Below are positions 1 through 8,788 of a stretch of DNA of 64,000 nucleotides, one piece after another. A program made the position numbers and the translations under genes. Location of the stretch: contig NZ_FXZK01000007.1 in the NCBI RefSeq assembly GCF_900184895.1, forward strand, positions 62,001 to 126,000, in the 5' to 3' direction. The stretch comes from Flavimaricola marinus. GTDB taxonomy: Bacteria; Pseudomonadota; Alphaproteobacteria; Rhodobacterales; Rhodobacteraceae. How positions within the stretch are numbered: the stretch's first letter is position 1; each line of letters opens with the position of its first letter. The notes under the pieces were generated by a model. That model made no database searches. It saw nothing but the letters and a program-made list of their open reading frames with translations, and was not told the DNA's origin.

Positions 1-456
1 CGCGATCCACGGCGCAGCACCAAGCCCCACCGTCAAGACCAGCACCGCCGCGCACGCGATGGCGACGGCGAGCCATTGCGCGGCCAACAGGGCCTCGCCG
101 AGTATGACGCGGCCGAGCAGGACCGCCACCAGCGGAAAGATGTAATAGCCCAACGACGCTTCGGTCGCATGGCCGTGGCCGATCGACCAGATAAAGACCG
201 ACCAGTTGGTTCCGATCATCACGGCGGCCAAGGCGATGCGGCGCAGGCTCGGCCAATCGGACACCGCCGCGATCAACACGCGCAAACGGCCCTGCAACGC
301 CAGAACTGCCGCGAAAAAGATCAGCGACCAGACCGTGCGATAGCTGACCACCTCAAGGGCGGGCACATGGACAAGCTGATCGTAGTAGAGCGGCGAAAGG
401 CCCCAGACCACGCAGGCCAGCACCATCGCCGCAATCCCCTTGCTCGCATCCGTCAT
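1..456 (-). CDS. rarD: RarD-type EamA/DMT family transporter (3' part outside window)
   Basis: This is the N-terminal 152 residues of an inner-membrane permease that runs off the left edge. The protein begins MTDASKGIAAMVLACVVWGL, a first membrane helix with the EamA-type VVWGLSPLYY motif, followed by further hydrophobic helices and the segment ASLGYYIFPLVAVLLGR typical of RarD. RarD proteins belong to the drug/metabolite transporter superfamily; their substrate is uncertain despite the old name chloramphenicol-sensitive protein. The start is supported by a GAGGAGG ribosome site 6 to 7 bases upstream. The C-terminal half is not visible, so integrity cannot be judged. Confidence 0.85.
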   Translation of the reverse strand, partial: MTDASKGIAAMVLACVVWGLSPLYYDQLVHVPALEVVSYRTVWSLIFFAAVLALQGRLRVLIAAVSDWPSLRRIALAAVMIGTNWSVFIWSIGHGHATEASLGYYIFPLVAVLLGRVILGEALLAAQWLAVAIACAAVLVLTVGLGAAPWIA

Positions 457-510
457 CTGCATCCTCCTCGGCGCCAGAACGCACGGTCGGGCGGCAATGA
501 CAAGGGGGCC

Positions 511-540
511 GAAACGCAAAACGGCACCCCGAAGGGTGCC
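511..540 (-). terminator. Rho-independent terminator of sodB
   Basis: Read on the minus strand, the arms GGCACCC and GGGTGCC (523-540) close a TTCG tetraloop and are followed by GTTTTGCGTTTC. The hairpin lies 26 bases past the sodB stop. It has a perfect 7-bp stem with a stable UUCG loop and a moderately U-rich tail, as expected for an intrinsic terminator separating sodB from rarD. Confidence 0.8.
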
Positions 541-565
541 GCCTGCGTAATCGGTCCGGTCAGGA

Positions 566-1165
566 TCACATGCGCGATGCGACGTTTTCCCAGTTGACCA
601 GATTGTCGAGGAAGTTGGTCAGGTAGGCCGGGCGCTTGTTGCGGAAATCGATGTAGTAGGAATGCTCCCATACATCGCAGCCCAGCAGCGCAGTCTGACC
701 AAAGCACAGCGGGTTCACGCCGTTCTCGGTCTTGGTGACCTTGAGGCTGCCGTCCTTGTCCTTGACCAGCCAGGCCCAGCCAGAGCCGAACTGGCCAGCG
801 CCGGCGGCGGAGAACTGCGACTTGAACTCGTCGACAGAGCCAAAGCTCTCGGTCAGGGCCTTTTCCAGCTCGCCGGGCATCGCGGAGGCGCCGGGGCTCA
901 TCATCTGCCAGAACTCATTGTGATTCCACAACTGGCTGATGTTGTTGAAGATGCCGTTCTGGGCGACGGCAGAGGCGTCATAGGTGCCGACGATGATCTC
1001 TTCGAGGGACTTGCCCTCCCACTCGGTGCCCGAGATCAGCTTGTTGCCGTTGTCCACATAGGCCTTGTGGTGCAGGTCGTGGTGATACTCCAGCGTCTCC
1101 TTGGACATGCCGTTGTCGGCAAGAGCGTCGTGCGCATACGGAAGGTCGGGAAGTTCAAAAGCCAT
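566..1165 (-). CDS. sodB: Iron-type superoxide dismutase
   Basis: Cytoplasmic enzyme of 199 residues that dismutates superoxide to oxygen and hydrogen peroxide. The start MAFELPDLPYAHDALADNGM is canonical and carries the family pattern around the first metal-binding His (YHHDLHHKAYV). The second His lies in LWNHNEFW and the last ligands in DVWEHSYYIDF. The AQFGSGWAWLV segment fits the iron rather than the manganese branch, though cambialistic use cannot be excluded. Length is normal. The gene stands alone between its own promoter and terminator. A longer in-frame upstream ATG exists, but it lies beyond the promoter and its extension has no family similarity. Confidence 0.95.
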   Translation of the reverse strand: MAFELPDLPYAHDALADNGMSKETLEYHHDLHHKAYVDNGNKLISGTEWEGKSLEEIIVGTYDASAVAQNGIFNNISQLWNHNEFWQMMSPGASAMPGELEKALTESFGSVDEFKSQFSAAGAGQFGSGWAWLVKDKDGSLKVTKTENGVNPLCFGQTALLGCDVWEHSYYIDFRNKRPAYLTNFLDNLVNWENVASRM

Positions 1166-1203
1166 GGCTGTCTCACTTTTCTGTGGGGTTTCGGGTCTGT
1201 GGC

Positions 1204-1233
1204 ATAACAAAGCCCTCAGACAGCAAAGGTCAA
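1204..1233 (-). promoter_or_regulatory. Predicted sigma-70 promoter of sodB
   Basis: On the minus strand TTGACC (1228-1233) is separated by 18 bases from TGTTAT (1204-1209), ending 38 bases before the sodB ATG. This is a good match to -35/-10 elements. A small hairpin (GGTGC-AAA-GCACC, 1244-1256) lies just upstream, between the neighbouring methyltransferase stop and this promoter. Confidence 0.55.
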
Positions 1234-1289
1234 TGGCCGATCCGGTGCAAAGCACCCGGACCGAGCCATAATCAGCCGTTTTTCAGGGG

Positions 1290-1949
1290 TCAGGACAGTG
1301 GCTTTTCGTCCAGCGGCGTGATCTTTTCGAGCGCGATTTGCGCCCCGATCACGGTCATGATGCGAATTTCCGACGGATGCGCCCCGATAAACTCATGGAT
1401 CGCGCGCAGCACGCCGTCGCCCCACCAGCCGCGGCGGTGATAATCGTCAAACGCCATGATGCCGCCCGAGACCATCTTGGGCATCAGCGCCTCCAGATCG
1501 GCCTTCACGCCCTCATAGGAATGATCGCCGTCCACATAGGCAAAGTTGATCGTCTCGTCCTTGAACTTCTTGAGCGCATCCAGAGACATCTCGCGCATCA
1601 TGATGACCTGCTTGGATTTGATCTCGGCCTCGTACATGCGGGACACGTCGGCAAAGATCTCGTCCATCTTCTCGGCCTCTTCGCGTCCGGAAAAGGCGGC
1701 GTCGTCGTGATCTTCAAAGGATTTCCAAGGGTCGATCAGGCACAGCTTCTTGGGCTCCAGAGCATCGAGGATCTTGCGAGAGAATTCACCGCGCCAAACG
1801 CCGATCTCGATCGCCACACCGCCCTTCGGCATCTTTTGCAGGAACCGGGCGCGGTTCATGCTCTTGATCTGCTTTTTCTTGCCGCGCGGCTTCTTCGCCG
1901 ATTTGGTGGAGTTGTCTTGGGGTTTTTCTTTCAGCTTGGTCTGCGCCAT
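1290..1949 (-). CDS. Class I SAM-dependent methyltransferase (Methyltransf_24-like)
   Basis: A 219-residue protein with a very basic N-terminus (KKPRGKKKQIK), then a Rossmann methyltransferase core: motif I VAIEIGVWRGEFSRKIL, an acidic strand end LCLIDPW, and INFAYVDGDHSYEGVKADLEAL followed by GGIMAFDDYHRRGWWGDGV. The DGDHSYEGV and FDDY pattern is typical of the Methyltransf_24 family, often linked to glycan or small-molecule modification. The substrate cannot be read from sequence. The start MAQTKLKEK is preferred over one 12 codons upstream because the family core and basic tail begin there. It lies divergent from the glycosyltransferase-like gene at 2262. Confidence 0.75.
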   Translation of the reverse strand: MAQTKLKEKPQDNSTKSAKKPRGKKKQIKSMNRARFLQKMPKGGVAIEIGVWRGEFSRKILDALEPKKLCLIDPWKSFEDHDDAAFSGREEAEKMDEIFADVSRMYEAEIKSKQVIMMREMSLDALKKFKDETINFAYVDGDHSYEGVKADLEALMPKMVSGGIMAFDDYHRRGWWGDGVLRAIHEFIGAHPSEIRIMTVIGAQIALEKITPLDEKPLS

Positions 1950-2261
1950 GAATATCCGCCTGTCATCTATCCGGGTGACGTGCACGGGAGAGCTCTTTTT
2001 CGGCCTCCTGGACGCGCAACATTGACTGCTCAGATCGCCACCATTGGTGGTAAGTTAACCTTCGCCCCCGATGTTTAGCAAGGAATAGATGGAAAAGGCG
2101 TGAACACGCGTCACTTCTGCATCGGTCCGGATCACGATGCCGGTTTCCGGGGGCCTCGGGTTTGACACGCGTGCAAGGCTTGGCCACAAACAGGGCGAGG
2201 CAACCCAAAACAGGCCGGCCCCTGCGATGCGCAGGTCGTCAAAGGTCGGGAAAGCAACAGG
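1950..2261. other. Intergenic region between divergent genes
   Basis: About 310 bases without a convincing gene. An 81-codon minus-strand frame here has a Cys/Arg-rich, unstructured translation and no ribosome site, so it is not called. The region should hold promoters for both the methyltransferase (minus) and the gene starting at 2262 (plus); no strong -35/-10 pair or operator was picked out by eye. Confidence 0.4.
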
Positions 2262-4433
2262 ATGACGTCAGAGCATACAGCGGCCGGTCAGGTCATCGCA
2301 TTTCGGAATGATCGACTTGGCGGACGGCTCATGATGCTGGTCAACGCCATGCGTCTGGCCGGGCTCGCCGGAGTGCCGTTCAAGGTGCACTGGCATCAGG
2401 GCACGGATTTCTCCGCCGTCATCAACGACCCCACGCAATTCTTCGAAACAGGCTTTGTCGACGCGCATTTCATCGACCGCGACAGCTATCTGGCGCTGCG
2501 CGAAAATGCCGTGCGGCCACAAGAGCGGCGCGATCTCGATGTCGCGGGGTTCAAGGCCCTGCTGGCGCAGGGAACCAATATCCTCGTCGACGAAGCCTTC
2601 GGCTTTCCGGCCTATCCCGGCGAAGACGCGGAACAGGTCGCCCGCGACGGCGCCGCGATCTGGCGCTCGGTGCCGCTCGCGGCCCCGGTCCGCAAGGTGC
2701 TGGACGACATCCGCACCGCGGTCGGGCCCCAGACCACCGCCTATCATATCCGGCGCGGCGACATCCTTACCCTGCCGCGCGCGGTCAACCGGCCATGGCC
2801 GAACAAATACGTCTATGACGAACTCTATCAGACCCATATCGAAGGGGTGCTGGAAAGCGGTGCGCGGCCGATCCTGTTCTCCGACGACGCCGCCACCATC
2901 GCCCGGTTCAAGGAGCGATATCCCGCACTGATCCCCGCGGCGACGTTGTTTGACAGCAGCACGGTGACACCGGGTCAGGCCGATTTCCTCGAACTGCTGG
3001 CGCTCGCCTCCTGCACACAGATCGTGGCGCCGCCGCAAAGCGCCTTCTCCTCCGGGGCGGCGACCTTGGGCGAAGTGCCGATCTGCGACGTCGAAACCGC
3101 GCTTTCGGAGAAGGATCGGCTGGCCGCCGGGAACCGCTTGCACGAGCGGCTGTGCACACCTGATCCGACAGGGCCGATGGGGCCGGGCGATATCGGGCAG
3201 TCGCTGGTGCATCTGGATCGGTTCCTCGGCACGCAAGGACGGCTCCCAGAGGCGCGGGACGCGATCAACAAACACCTGCAATCGGGGCTCGAAATCTCAT
3301 TCCTCTTTCCCCGGCTGATCGAATTGAACCTGCTGACCGACGATCCGCAAGGGGCGATCGCGGCGGGAGAGTTGATGGAGAACGCCCAGGTCTACCACCG
3401 GCCCGACTATGCCAAGGGGCAGATGCTGCACAGCTTCGCCCATCTGGCCACGGGCCAGCCCGCGGCGTGCGCGCGGCTCGCCAATATCGGGTTCTGGCAC
3501 GATCCCAGCACGCCCTATGTCGGCGAGGGAATGGGCGCGCTCTATGCGGCCGGGGTGCTCGACGATCGGACCGCCCTGCCCTTCAGCCCGGCCGCGCGGG
3601 CCATGTGGGCGCGGCCGGTGCTGCGGCTGCCGATCTGCGCTGCGACTTCGCTCGCGCTTGCGAACAGCCCCAAGGACAGCCTCGGGCGGGCGCTCGTGCC
3701 CTGCACCGATCCCGTCACATGGGATTGGGCGCCGTTCATGCGGTCCTTTGCGCGGGGCGCTCTGGCGAAACATCGGCACCGGGCAAACTACGAACGCGGG
3801 CTCACGCGGCTGGCCGAGATCATGCCCGGGGCAGACACCGCCTCGCTCACCGCGATCTTCGAAATGCATGTGGGCGAAAAGGACGACTGGCTGGACAGGC
3901 TGATCGACCTCGGCGCACGGCATCCCGAGGAGGCCATCGTGCAGCACAGGCTGTCGCTCGCCGCCACCATCGCGCAAGACTACCAGACCGCCGGCACCGC
4001 CGCCGAGGCGGCGGCCGAGGCCGCCCCCGGCGTGCCTGCGCACATCATGTGGCGCTCCGCCACGCGGATGCGGCAAAAACGGTATCGGCTGGCGATGAAT
4101 GACATCCGGGTCGGGCTCGACGCGGGATTGGCCTTTCCCAAGATGCACCTGCGGCTGGCCACCATCGCGGCGCGGGCCGGGCATCCCAATGTCGAACGGG
4201 CCGCCATCGACGAAGGGATCCGAACCGCTCCGCGGGACGCACAACTGCGGCTCAATCGGGCGCAATACGAATACGAGAGCGGCAATCTCGACGCCGCCCT
4301 GCGCGATCTGGATTTGCTGATGAACTACGACATCGTGCCCGCCGCCGTCACGGCGCTGCGGCAGACATGCCTCGACGAACTCGCCGAATACGAGGCGTTT
4401 GAAACCAAGGCAGACCTGCGCAAAGGCGCCTGA
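2262..4433 (+). CDS. Fucosyltransferase-like domain protein with C-terminal TPR-like repeats
   Basis: A 723-residue cytoplasmic protein. Residues 10-280 resemble GT-B fucosyltransferases: an N-terminal RNDRLGGRLMMLVNAMRLA segment, the nucleotide-sugar motif HIRRGD at residues 162-167 (compare HxRRxD of alpha-1,6/NodZ-type and O-fucosyltransferases), and a late motif LLALASCTQIVAPPQSAFSSGAA. From about residue 310 the protein becomes alpha-helical with tetratricopeptide-like repeats (for example AAIDEGIRTAPRDAQLRLNRAQYEYESGNLDAALRDLDLL). No signal peptide or membrane helix is seen. The role is inferred: transfer of a sugar in surface-glycan synthesis, the repeats perhaps binding a partner or acceptor. 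The family assignment rests on motifs only. Confidence 0.65.
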   Translation: MTSEHTAAGQVIAFRNDRLGGRLMMLVNAMRLAGLAGVPFKVHWHQGTDFSAVINDPTQFFETGFVDAHFIDRDSYLALRENAVRPQERRDLDVAGFKALLAQGTNILVDEAFGFPAYPGEDAEQVARDGAAIWRSVPLAAPVRKVLDDIRTAVGPQTTAYHIRRGDILTLPRAVNRPWPNKYVYDELYQTHIEGVLESGARPILFSDDAATIARFKERYPALIPAATLFDSSTVTPGQADFLELLALASCTQIVAPPQSAFSSGAATLGEVPICDVETALSEKDRLAAGNRLHERLCTPDPTGPMGPGDIGQSLVHLDRFLGTQGRLPEARDAINKHLQSGLEISFLFPRLIELNLLTDDPQGAIAAGELMENAQVYHRPDYAKGQMLHSFAHLATGQPAACARLANIGFWHDPSTPYVGEGMGALYAAGVLDDRTALPFSPAARAMWARPVLRLPICAATSLALANSPKDSLGRALVPCTDPVTWDWAPFMRSFARGALAKHRHRANYERGLTRLAEIMPGADTASLTAIFEMHVGEKDDWLDRLIDLGARHPEEAIVQHRLSLAATIAQDYQTAGTAAEAAAEAAPGVPAHIMWRSATRMRQKRYRLAMNDIRVGLDAGLAFPKMHLRLATIAARAGHPNVERAAIDEGIRTAPRDAQLRLNRAQYEYESGNLDAALRDLDLLMNYDIVPAAVTALRQTCLDELAEYEAFETKADLRKGA

Positions 4434-4440
4434 TCTAACC

Positions 4441-4477
4441 CGGCGCAGGTAGGCGTGTCAGCTGACCACCTGCGCCG
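4441..4477. terminator. Stem-loop between convergent genes, possible bidirectional terminator
   Basis: Perfect 10-bp arms CGGCGCAGGT (4441-4450) and ACCTGCGCCG (4468-4477) enclose a 17-base loop that contains the small palindrome GTCAGCTGAC. It lies between the stop of the TPR protein (plus) and the stop of soxG (minus). No strong T run is present on either side, so the terminator role is inferred from position and stem strength. Confidence 0.5.
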
Positions 4478-4495
4478 CCATACGCGCCGGCTCGC

Positions 4496-5044
4496 TTAGT
4501 AATAGCCCACCGGGCCGGCCTTGGCCGAGACCGTCAGCAGATCAAAGGCATAGTCTGCCACCGACCGGAAACAGACCACCTCGAAGGTCGCCGCATCGCG
4601 CATCCAGAACGCCGCCGCGATCTGGCCCATCCGGGTCCGGCGAAACTGGCCGGGGGCGAACTGATCGGGGTGCAGGTCCACCGGGCAGAGCTTGCCCATG
4701 ACCTCCCGCGCGCCAGAGCCGCACACCCGGAACACCGCCCGCGCGTCGGACACGTCCACCGCGAGGTAATGGCTGCCCTTCAGCGCCGCATCGATCTTGG
4801 CAATCGCAGCCGGCACCTCGGCATGTGGCAGCATGATCAACAGCTCGTCGGGCGACATCCACGCCAGACCCGTCTCCTTGACCACGGTCGCATGACCGGC
4901 GGCGGGAATGTCCGCACCCGTCAGCGCCTTGCACACGGCCTTGAGCTTCGACGCGGCCAGATCGCCGCGCAGGGTAATCATGCCGCGCGGCCCCAGTGCC
5001 GTCACCACCGCCATCGGAGAGGTCTTTTGCATTGCCTCAGCCAT
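4496..5044 (-). CDS. soxG: Sarcosine oxidase gamma subunit
   Basis: A 182-residue subunit of heterotetrameric sarcosine oxidase, which demethylates sarcosine oxidatively and passes the one-carbon unit to tetrahydrofolate. The sequence has the GcvT-like fold pattern of SoxG: LRGDLAASKLKAVCKALTG, DELLIMLPHAEV, SDARAVFRVCGSGAREVMGKLCPVDLHP and a C-terminal FEVVCFRSVADYAFDLLTVSA. Its start overlaps the soxA stop by 8 bases, indicating translational coupling, and it is the last gene of the sox series. Length matches the family. Confidence 0.93.
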   Translation of the reverse strand: MAEAMQKTSPMAVVTALGPRGMITLRGDLAASKLKAVCKALTGADIPAAGHATVVKETGLAWMSPDELLIMLPHAEVPAAIAKIDAALKGSHYLAVDVSDARAVFRVCGSGAREVMGKLCPVDLHPDQFAPGQFRRTRMGQIAAAFWMRDAATFEVVCFRSVADYAFDLLTVSAKAGPVGYY

Positions 5045-8036
5045 TCTGCTTCTCCCCTTCAGGGTCGTAAAACACCGGGCTCACGATCTTGGCCGTCACG
5101 CTGGTGCCGTCGATCTTGGGAAACTCGACCAACTCACCCATCCGGTCCGGGCCGTTCAGGATCAGACCCATCGCGATGCCGCGTCCCAGCGTCGGGGACA
5201 TGTAGGTCGAGGTGACGCGGCCCTGCGTGTTGCGCTGACCATTGTCGTTCACGCCTTCGGACACCGCATAGGCCCCGTCCGGGATCACCGATCCGTCCGT
5301 GGTCTCCAGCCCCACCAGCTTCCAGCGGTTGGGGTCGGTCATATGCGGGCGCTGATGGGCGCGCTTGCCCAGATAGTCGTCCTTCTTCTTGGAAATCGCC
5401 CAGCTCAGGCCAAGGTCTTGCGGAATGATCGTGCCGTCGGTCTCGTCGCCGATCATGATAAAGCCCTTCTCGGCCCGCATGATATGCAGCGCCTCGGTGC
5501 CATAGGGCATCACGCCGAACTCTTCGCCCGCGGCCAAGAGCGCCTCCCAAAAGGCAAGTCCCTGCCCGGCCGGCACCGCGACTTCGTAGGACAACTCGCC
5601 CGAGAAACTGATCCGATAGACCCGCGCGTCGAAATCGCCAATGCGGCCGTCCGCCCATTGCATGAACGGCAAAGCCTCTTTCGACAGGTCCATGCCCCCG
5701 CCCAGCTTTTCGAGCAGCATCCGTGCCTTGGGGCCGACAACGGCAACCTGCGCATATTGCTCGGTCACGTTGGCCACATAGACCTTCCAGTTCCACCACT
5801 CGCATTGCAGCCAGTCCTCCATCCACGCATGGATGCGGTCGGCCCCGCCGGTGGTGGTGTGGCACAGCCATGTGTCTTCGTCGATCCGGGCGACCACGCC
5901 GTCGTCGCTCAGAAACCCGTTCTCGCTGCACATCAGGCCATAACGGCATTTGCCCACCGGCAGCGTGCTCATCATGTTGGTGTAAAGCATATCGAGGAAT
6001 TTGCCCGCATCCGGGCCTTTCACGATCAGCTTGCCCAGTGTGGAGGCATCGAGCAGCCCAACAGCGTCGCGAGTGTTCTTCACCTCGCGGTGAACCGCGG
6101 CCTCGGTGCTCTCGCCATTGCGGCGGAACGCATAGGGGCGCCGCCACTGACCCACCGGCTCAAATTCTGCACCGTTGGCCTCGTGCCAGCCATGCATCGG
6201 GGTCTTGCGGATGGGCTGGAACAGTCCGTCACGGGCCGCACCCGCAATCGCACCCATCGAAATCGGGGTATAGGGCGGACGGAAGGTCGTCGTCCCAACC
6301 GACGGGATCGGCCGACCCAGACTGTCGGACAAGATCGCCAAACCGTTGATATTGCTCAGCTTGCCCTGATCGGTCGCCATGCCGAGGGTGGTATAGCGCT
6401 TGGTATGCTCGACGCTCTCATAGCCTTCGCGGGCGGCGAGTTGAACGTCCGAAACCTTCACGTCGTTCTGGTAATCCAGCCACATCTTCTCGCGCAGCGA
6501 AATCGCGGCACCCTGCGGCATCATCCAGACCGGAGCCATCGGCTCTTCTGCAGGGGCAAGCGCACTCGGCCCCTTGCCCTTCTTGATCCCGGCGGCGATT
6601 TGCCCGGCGGCATAGGCATCGGCCAGCGCCTCGGACGTGGCCAGAAACCCGTTCGCCGTGCCGGCGGCCAGCACAAAGCCCTCGCCGTCAGCGCCGGTCG
6701 GCGGCCTGTCGGGGTCCGGACGGAACATCGCGCCCGCCTCGTCCCATGTCAGCTTGCCGCCGCAATGGGACCACAGATGGACCACAGGCGACCAGCCGCC
6801 CGACATCGCGACAGCATCGCAGGGGATCTCTTCCAGAACGGCGCCCTCGCCCGCCTGAGCACACAAGGCCACGGCGGTGACACGCTTGCCGCCCTTGACC
6901 TTGGCGATGCCCTTGCCGGCTTCGACCCGGATGCCCAGGGCGCGGGCCTCGGCCACCAACTCACCGGTCGGCGCGGGGCGGGCATCGACGATGCAGGGCA
7001 CGTCGAGGCCGGCGGTCTTGAGGACGATGGCGGTGCGATAGGCGTCGTCGTTGTTGGTCACGACGACCGTGCGGTCGCCAACAGATACGCCAAAATTGAC
7101 GACGAAGTCGCGCAAGGCGGCGGCCAGCATCACGCCCGGCACATCGTTGCCGGCAAAGGACAGAGGACGCTCGATCGCGCCTGTCGCGGTGATGACGCGA
7201 TCTGCACGCACCTGCCACAGGCGGTGGCGCGGGCCATCCTTCGGGCCGATATGGTCGGTCAACTGCTCATAGCACAGCACAGAGCCGTGGTCGTAGACAC
7301 CGGCCCCCATCATGCGAGTGCGAATTTGAACATTCGGCATTTCTTCAAGGGCTTGCAGGGTGGAGTTGATCCACTCTTCAGCGCCCAGCCCGTTGATCTG
7401 GGGATCATCCACCGGGGCGCGGCCGCCCCAATGGGCGGTCTGTTCGATCAACAGCACGCGCACCCCGGCGCGGCCGGCGGCCAATGCCGCGGCCAGCCCG
7501 GAGATCCCGCCGCCGATGACCAGCACATCCACATGCGCATGAAAATGCTCGTAGGTGTCGGCATCCCGCGACTTCGGCGCCTTGCCCAGCCCGGCAGAGG
7601 CTCGGATGAACGGCTCGTAGATGTGCTTCCAGAACGACCGGGGATGGATGAACATCTTGTAGTAGAACCCGGCAGGCAGGAACCGGGAAAGGCGCGCGTT
7701 CACCGCACCCACGTCGAATTCAAGGCTCGGCCAATGGTTCTGGCTCTCGGCCTCCAGCCCGTCGAACAGCTCTGTCGTGGTGACACGCTGGTTCGGCTCG
7801 AAATGCTGGCCCTTGCCCAGATTGACGAGGCCATTGGGCTCTTCGGCACCGGCGGCGACGACGCCGCGCGGGCGGTGGTATTTGAACGACCGGCCCACCA
7901 GCATCTGATCATTGGCGAGCAAGGCAGAGGCGAGGGTATCGCCCGCATATCCGCGCAACCTCTTGCCGTTGAACGAAAACGCGCGGGGCTGCGAGCGGTC
8001 GATGAAACGACCGCCAGTTGCGAGACGGGTGCTCAT
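5037..8036 (-). CDS. soxA: Sarcosine oxidase alpha subunit
   Basis: A 999-residue large subunit. The N-terminal 100 residues have the ferredoxin-like Fer2_4 fold but without iron-sulfur cysteines, as usual for sarcosine oxidase alpha. A Rossmann dinucleotide site (VLVIGGGISGLAAALAAGRA) follows at about residue 170; NAD is the expected cofactor. The C-terminal 380 residues form the aminomethyltransferase-like tetrahydrofolate-binding region (HGWHEANGAEFEPVGQW onward; GLLDASTLGKLIVKGPDA; SGELSYEVAVPAGQG). The start was placed at MSTRLATGG because its ATG overlaps the soxD stop as ATGA; an ATG five codons upstream is possible. It forms the oxidase with SoxB, SoxD and SoxG and yields glycine, hydrogen peroxide and methylene- or free formaldehyde units. 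Confidence 0.96.
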   Translation of the reverse strand: MSTRLATGGRFIDRSQPRAFSFNGKRLRGYAGDTLASALLANDQMLVGRSFKYHRPRGVVAAGAEEPNGLVNLGKGQHFEPNQRVTTTELFDGLEAESQNHWPSLEFDVGAVNARLSRFLPAGFYYKMFIHPRSFWKHIYEPFIRASAGLGKAPKSRDADTYEHFHAHVDVLVIGGGISGLAAALAAGRAGVRVLLIEQTAHWGGRAPVDDPQINGLGAEEWINSTLQALEEMPNVQIRTRMMGAGVYDHGSVLCYEQLTDHIGPKDGPRHRLWQVRADRVITATGAIERPLSFAGNDVPGVMLAAALRDFVVNFGVSVGDRTVVVTNNDDAYRTAIVLKTAGLDVPCIVDARPAPTGELVAEARALGIRVEAGKGIAKVKGGKRVTAVALCAQAGEGAVLEEIPCDAVAMSGGWSPVVHLWSHCGGKLTWDEAGAMFRPDPDRPPTGADGEGFVLAAGTANGFLATSEALADAYAAGQIAAGIKKGKGPSALAPAEEPMAPVWMMPQGAAISLREKMWLDYQNDVKVSDVQLAAREGYESVEHTKRYTTLGMATDQGKLSNINGLAILSDSLGRPIPSVGTTTFRPPYTPISMGAIAGAARDGLFQPIRKTPMHGWHEANGAEFEPVGQWRRPYAFRRNGESTEAAVHREVKNTRDAVGLLDASTLGKLIVKGPDAGKFLDMLYTNMMSTLPVGKCRYGLMCSENGFLSDDGVVARIDEDTWLCHTTTGGADRIHAWMEDWLQCEWWNWKVYVANVTEQYAQVAVVGPKARMLLEKLGGGMDLSKEALPFMQWADGRIGDFDARVYRISFSGELSYEVAVPAGQGLAFWEALLAAGEEFGVMPYGTEALHIMRAEKGFIMIGDETDGTIIPQDLGLSWAISKKKDDYLGKRAHQRPHMTDPNRWKLVGLETTDGSVIPDGAYAVSEGVNDNGQRNTQGRVTSTYMSPTLGRGIAMGLILNGPDRMGELVEFPKIDGTSVTAKIVSPVFYDPEGEKQNG

Positions 8037-8362
8037 GTGTCGGCCTCCCATGACCAGCCGGGCCGTTTGGCGGCGATGGTCTCCAAGATGTGTTCAGGCG
8101 GCTCTGTCGTCTGCGCGGGATAGGTGCCGTAAACCTCCAGCGTGGTGGTGCAGCGGGCGGCCAGAAACCACTTGCCGCAGCCATAGGCATGGCGCCAACG
8201 CTCGAAATGCACGCCCTTGGGGTTGGCGCGACGGAAAAGGTAATCCTCAAAGTCCTCGTCCGAGGAGCCGGGGCCGAAACGCTTCAGATGCGCTTCGCCG
8301 CCGGGGGCCAGCTCGGTTTCGTCGGCATGGGTGCCGCAATAGGGGCAAGTCAGGGTCAGCAT
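8033..8362 (-). CDS. soxD: Sarcosine oxidase delta subunit
   Basis: A 109-residue zinc-binding small subunit. The N-terminal CPYCG pair and the later ERWRHAYGCGKWF segment provide the three Cys and one His that bind structural zinc in this family. Length is normal (about 90-110). It overlaps soxA by four bases (ATGA). Unlike the common soxBDAG order with adjacent B and D, about 0.9 kb containing two small membrane-protein genes and a hairpin separates it from soxB here. Confidence 0.94.
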   Translation of the reverse strand: MLTLTCPYCGTHADETELAPGGEAHLKRFGPGSSDEDFEDYLFRRANPKGVHFERWRHAYGCGKWFLAARCTTTLEVYGTYPAQTTEPPEHILETIAAKRPGWSWEADT

Positions 8363-8389
8363 GGGCAGGCCTTGAGGCTGTCAGACGGC

Positions 8390-8418
8390 AAAAAGGCGAG
8401 CGCTGAGAAGCGCCCGCC
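8390..8418 (-). terminator. Intrinsic-terminator-like hairpin just upstream of soxD
   Basis: On the minus strand a 10-bp stem, GGCGGGCGCT / AGCGCTCGCC (one G-U pair), with a TCTC loop is followed directly by TTTTT (8390-8394). It lies after the stop of the 69-codon gene and only about 28 bases before the soxD ATG. It should end or attenuate transcription arriving from soxB, leaving almost no room for a separate soxD promoter. Confidence 0.7.
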
Positions 8419-8446
8419 AGTTGCGGAGTCTTGTGTGAGTGGTGGG

Positions 8447-8656
8447 TTATTCTGGAACGGCCACCGGTTCCGGGGCCGTTGGCGCGACGGTCTCAGGGCC
8501 CGCGATGGGCTCTGGGTCGACAAGCGGTGTTGACGGCACTGTCTCATCGCCACCGCCCATGGAAAGCAGGCCGAGGATGATGACCAAAGCGACCGCGCCG
8601 ATCCCGAGGTAGATCGGGGCCCTGCTGCGGCCGGTGCCGGAAATGTAGTCTGCCAT
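8447..8656 (-). CDS. Small single-helix membrane protein, Pro-rich tail
   Basis: A 69-residue protein, MADYISGTGRSRAPIYLGIG and onward, with one membrane helix at about residues 15-33 (YLGIGAVALVIILGLLSMG), followed by an acidic, proline-rich tail (PEPIAGPETVAPTAPEPVAVPE). The start is well supported by AAGGAGGA eight bases upstream. I do not recognise the family. It sits between soxB and soxD on the same strand, with a terminator immediately after it. An accessory role for the oxidase or a neighbouring membrane process is possible but is inference from position only. Confidence 0.7.
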   Translation of the reverse strand: MADYISGTGRSRAPIYLGIGAVALVIILGLLSMGGGDETVPSTPLVDPEPIAGPETVAPTAPEPVAVPE

Positions 8657-8788
8657 GCTGAGTCCTCCTTATGGAACGGTCTCACAATGACAGGTCTTTC
8701 GGCCCGGCCCAGATCGGCAGGAATGCCCGGTGCATTCCGGCGCAAGGCAGCCGAAACCACCCCGATGGGTCGGCAATCCGCCGCCCGA

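Noticed and set aside
1963-2208. 81-codon minus-strand frame in the gap before 2262
   Set aside because: No ribosome site, no plausible fold, and composition typical of non-coding G+C-rich DNA.
4908-8123. Very long plus-strand frame opposite soxA
   Set aside because: Translation is His/Arg/Gln-rich with no domain; it mirrors soxA, a well-supported gene with known motifs. High G+C creates long antisense frames.
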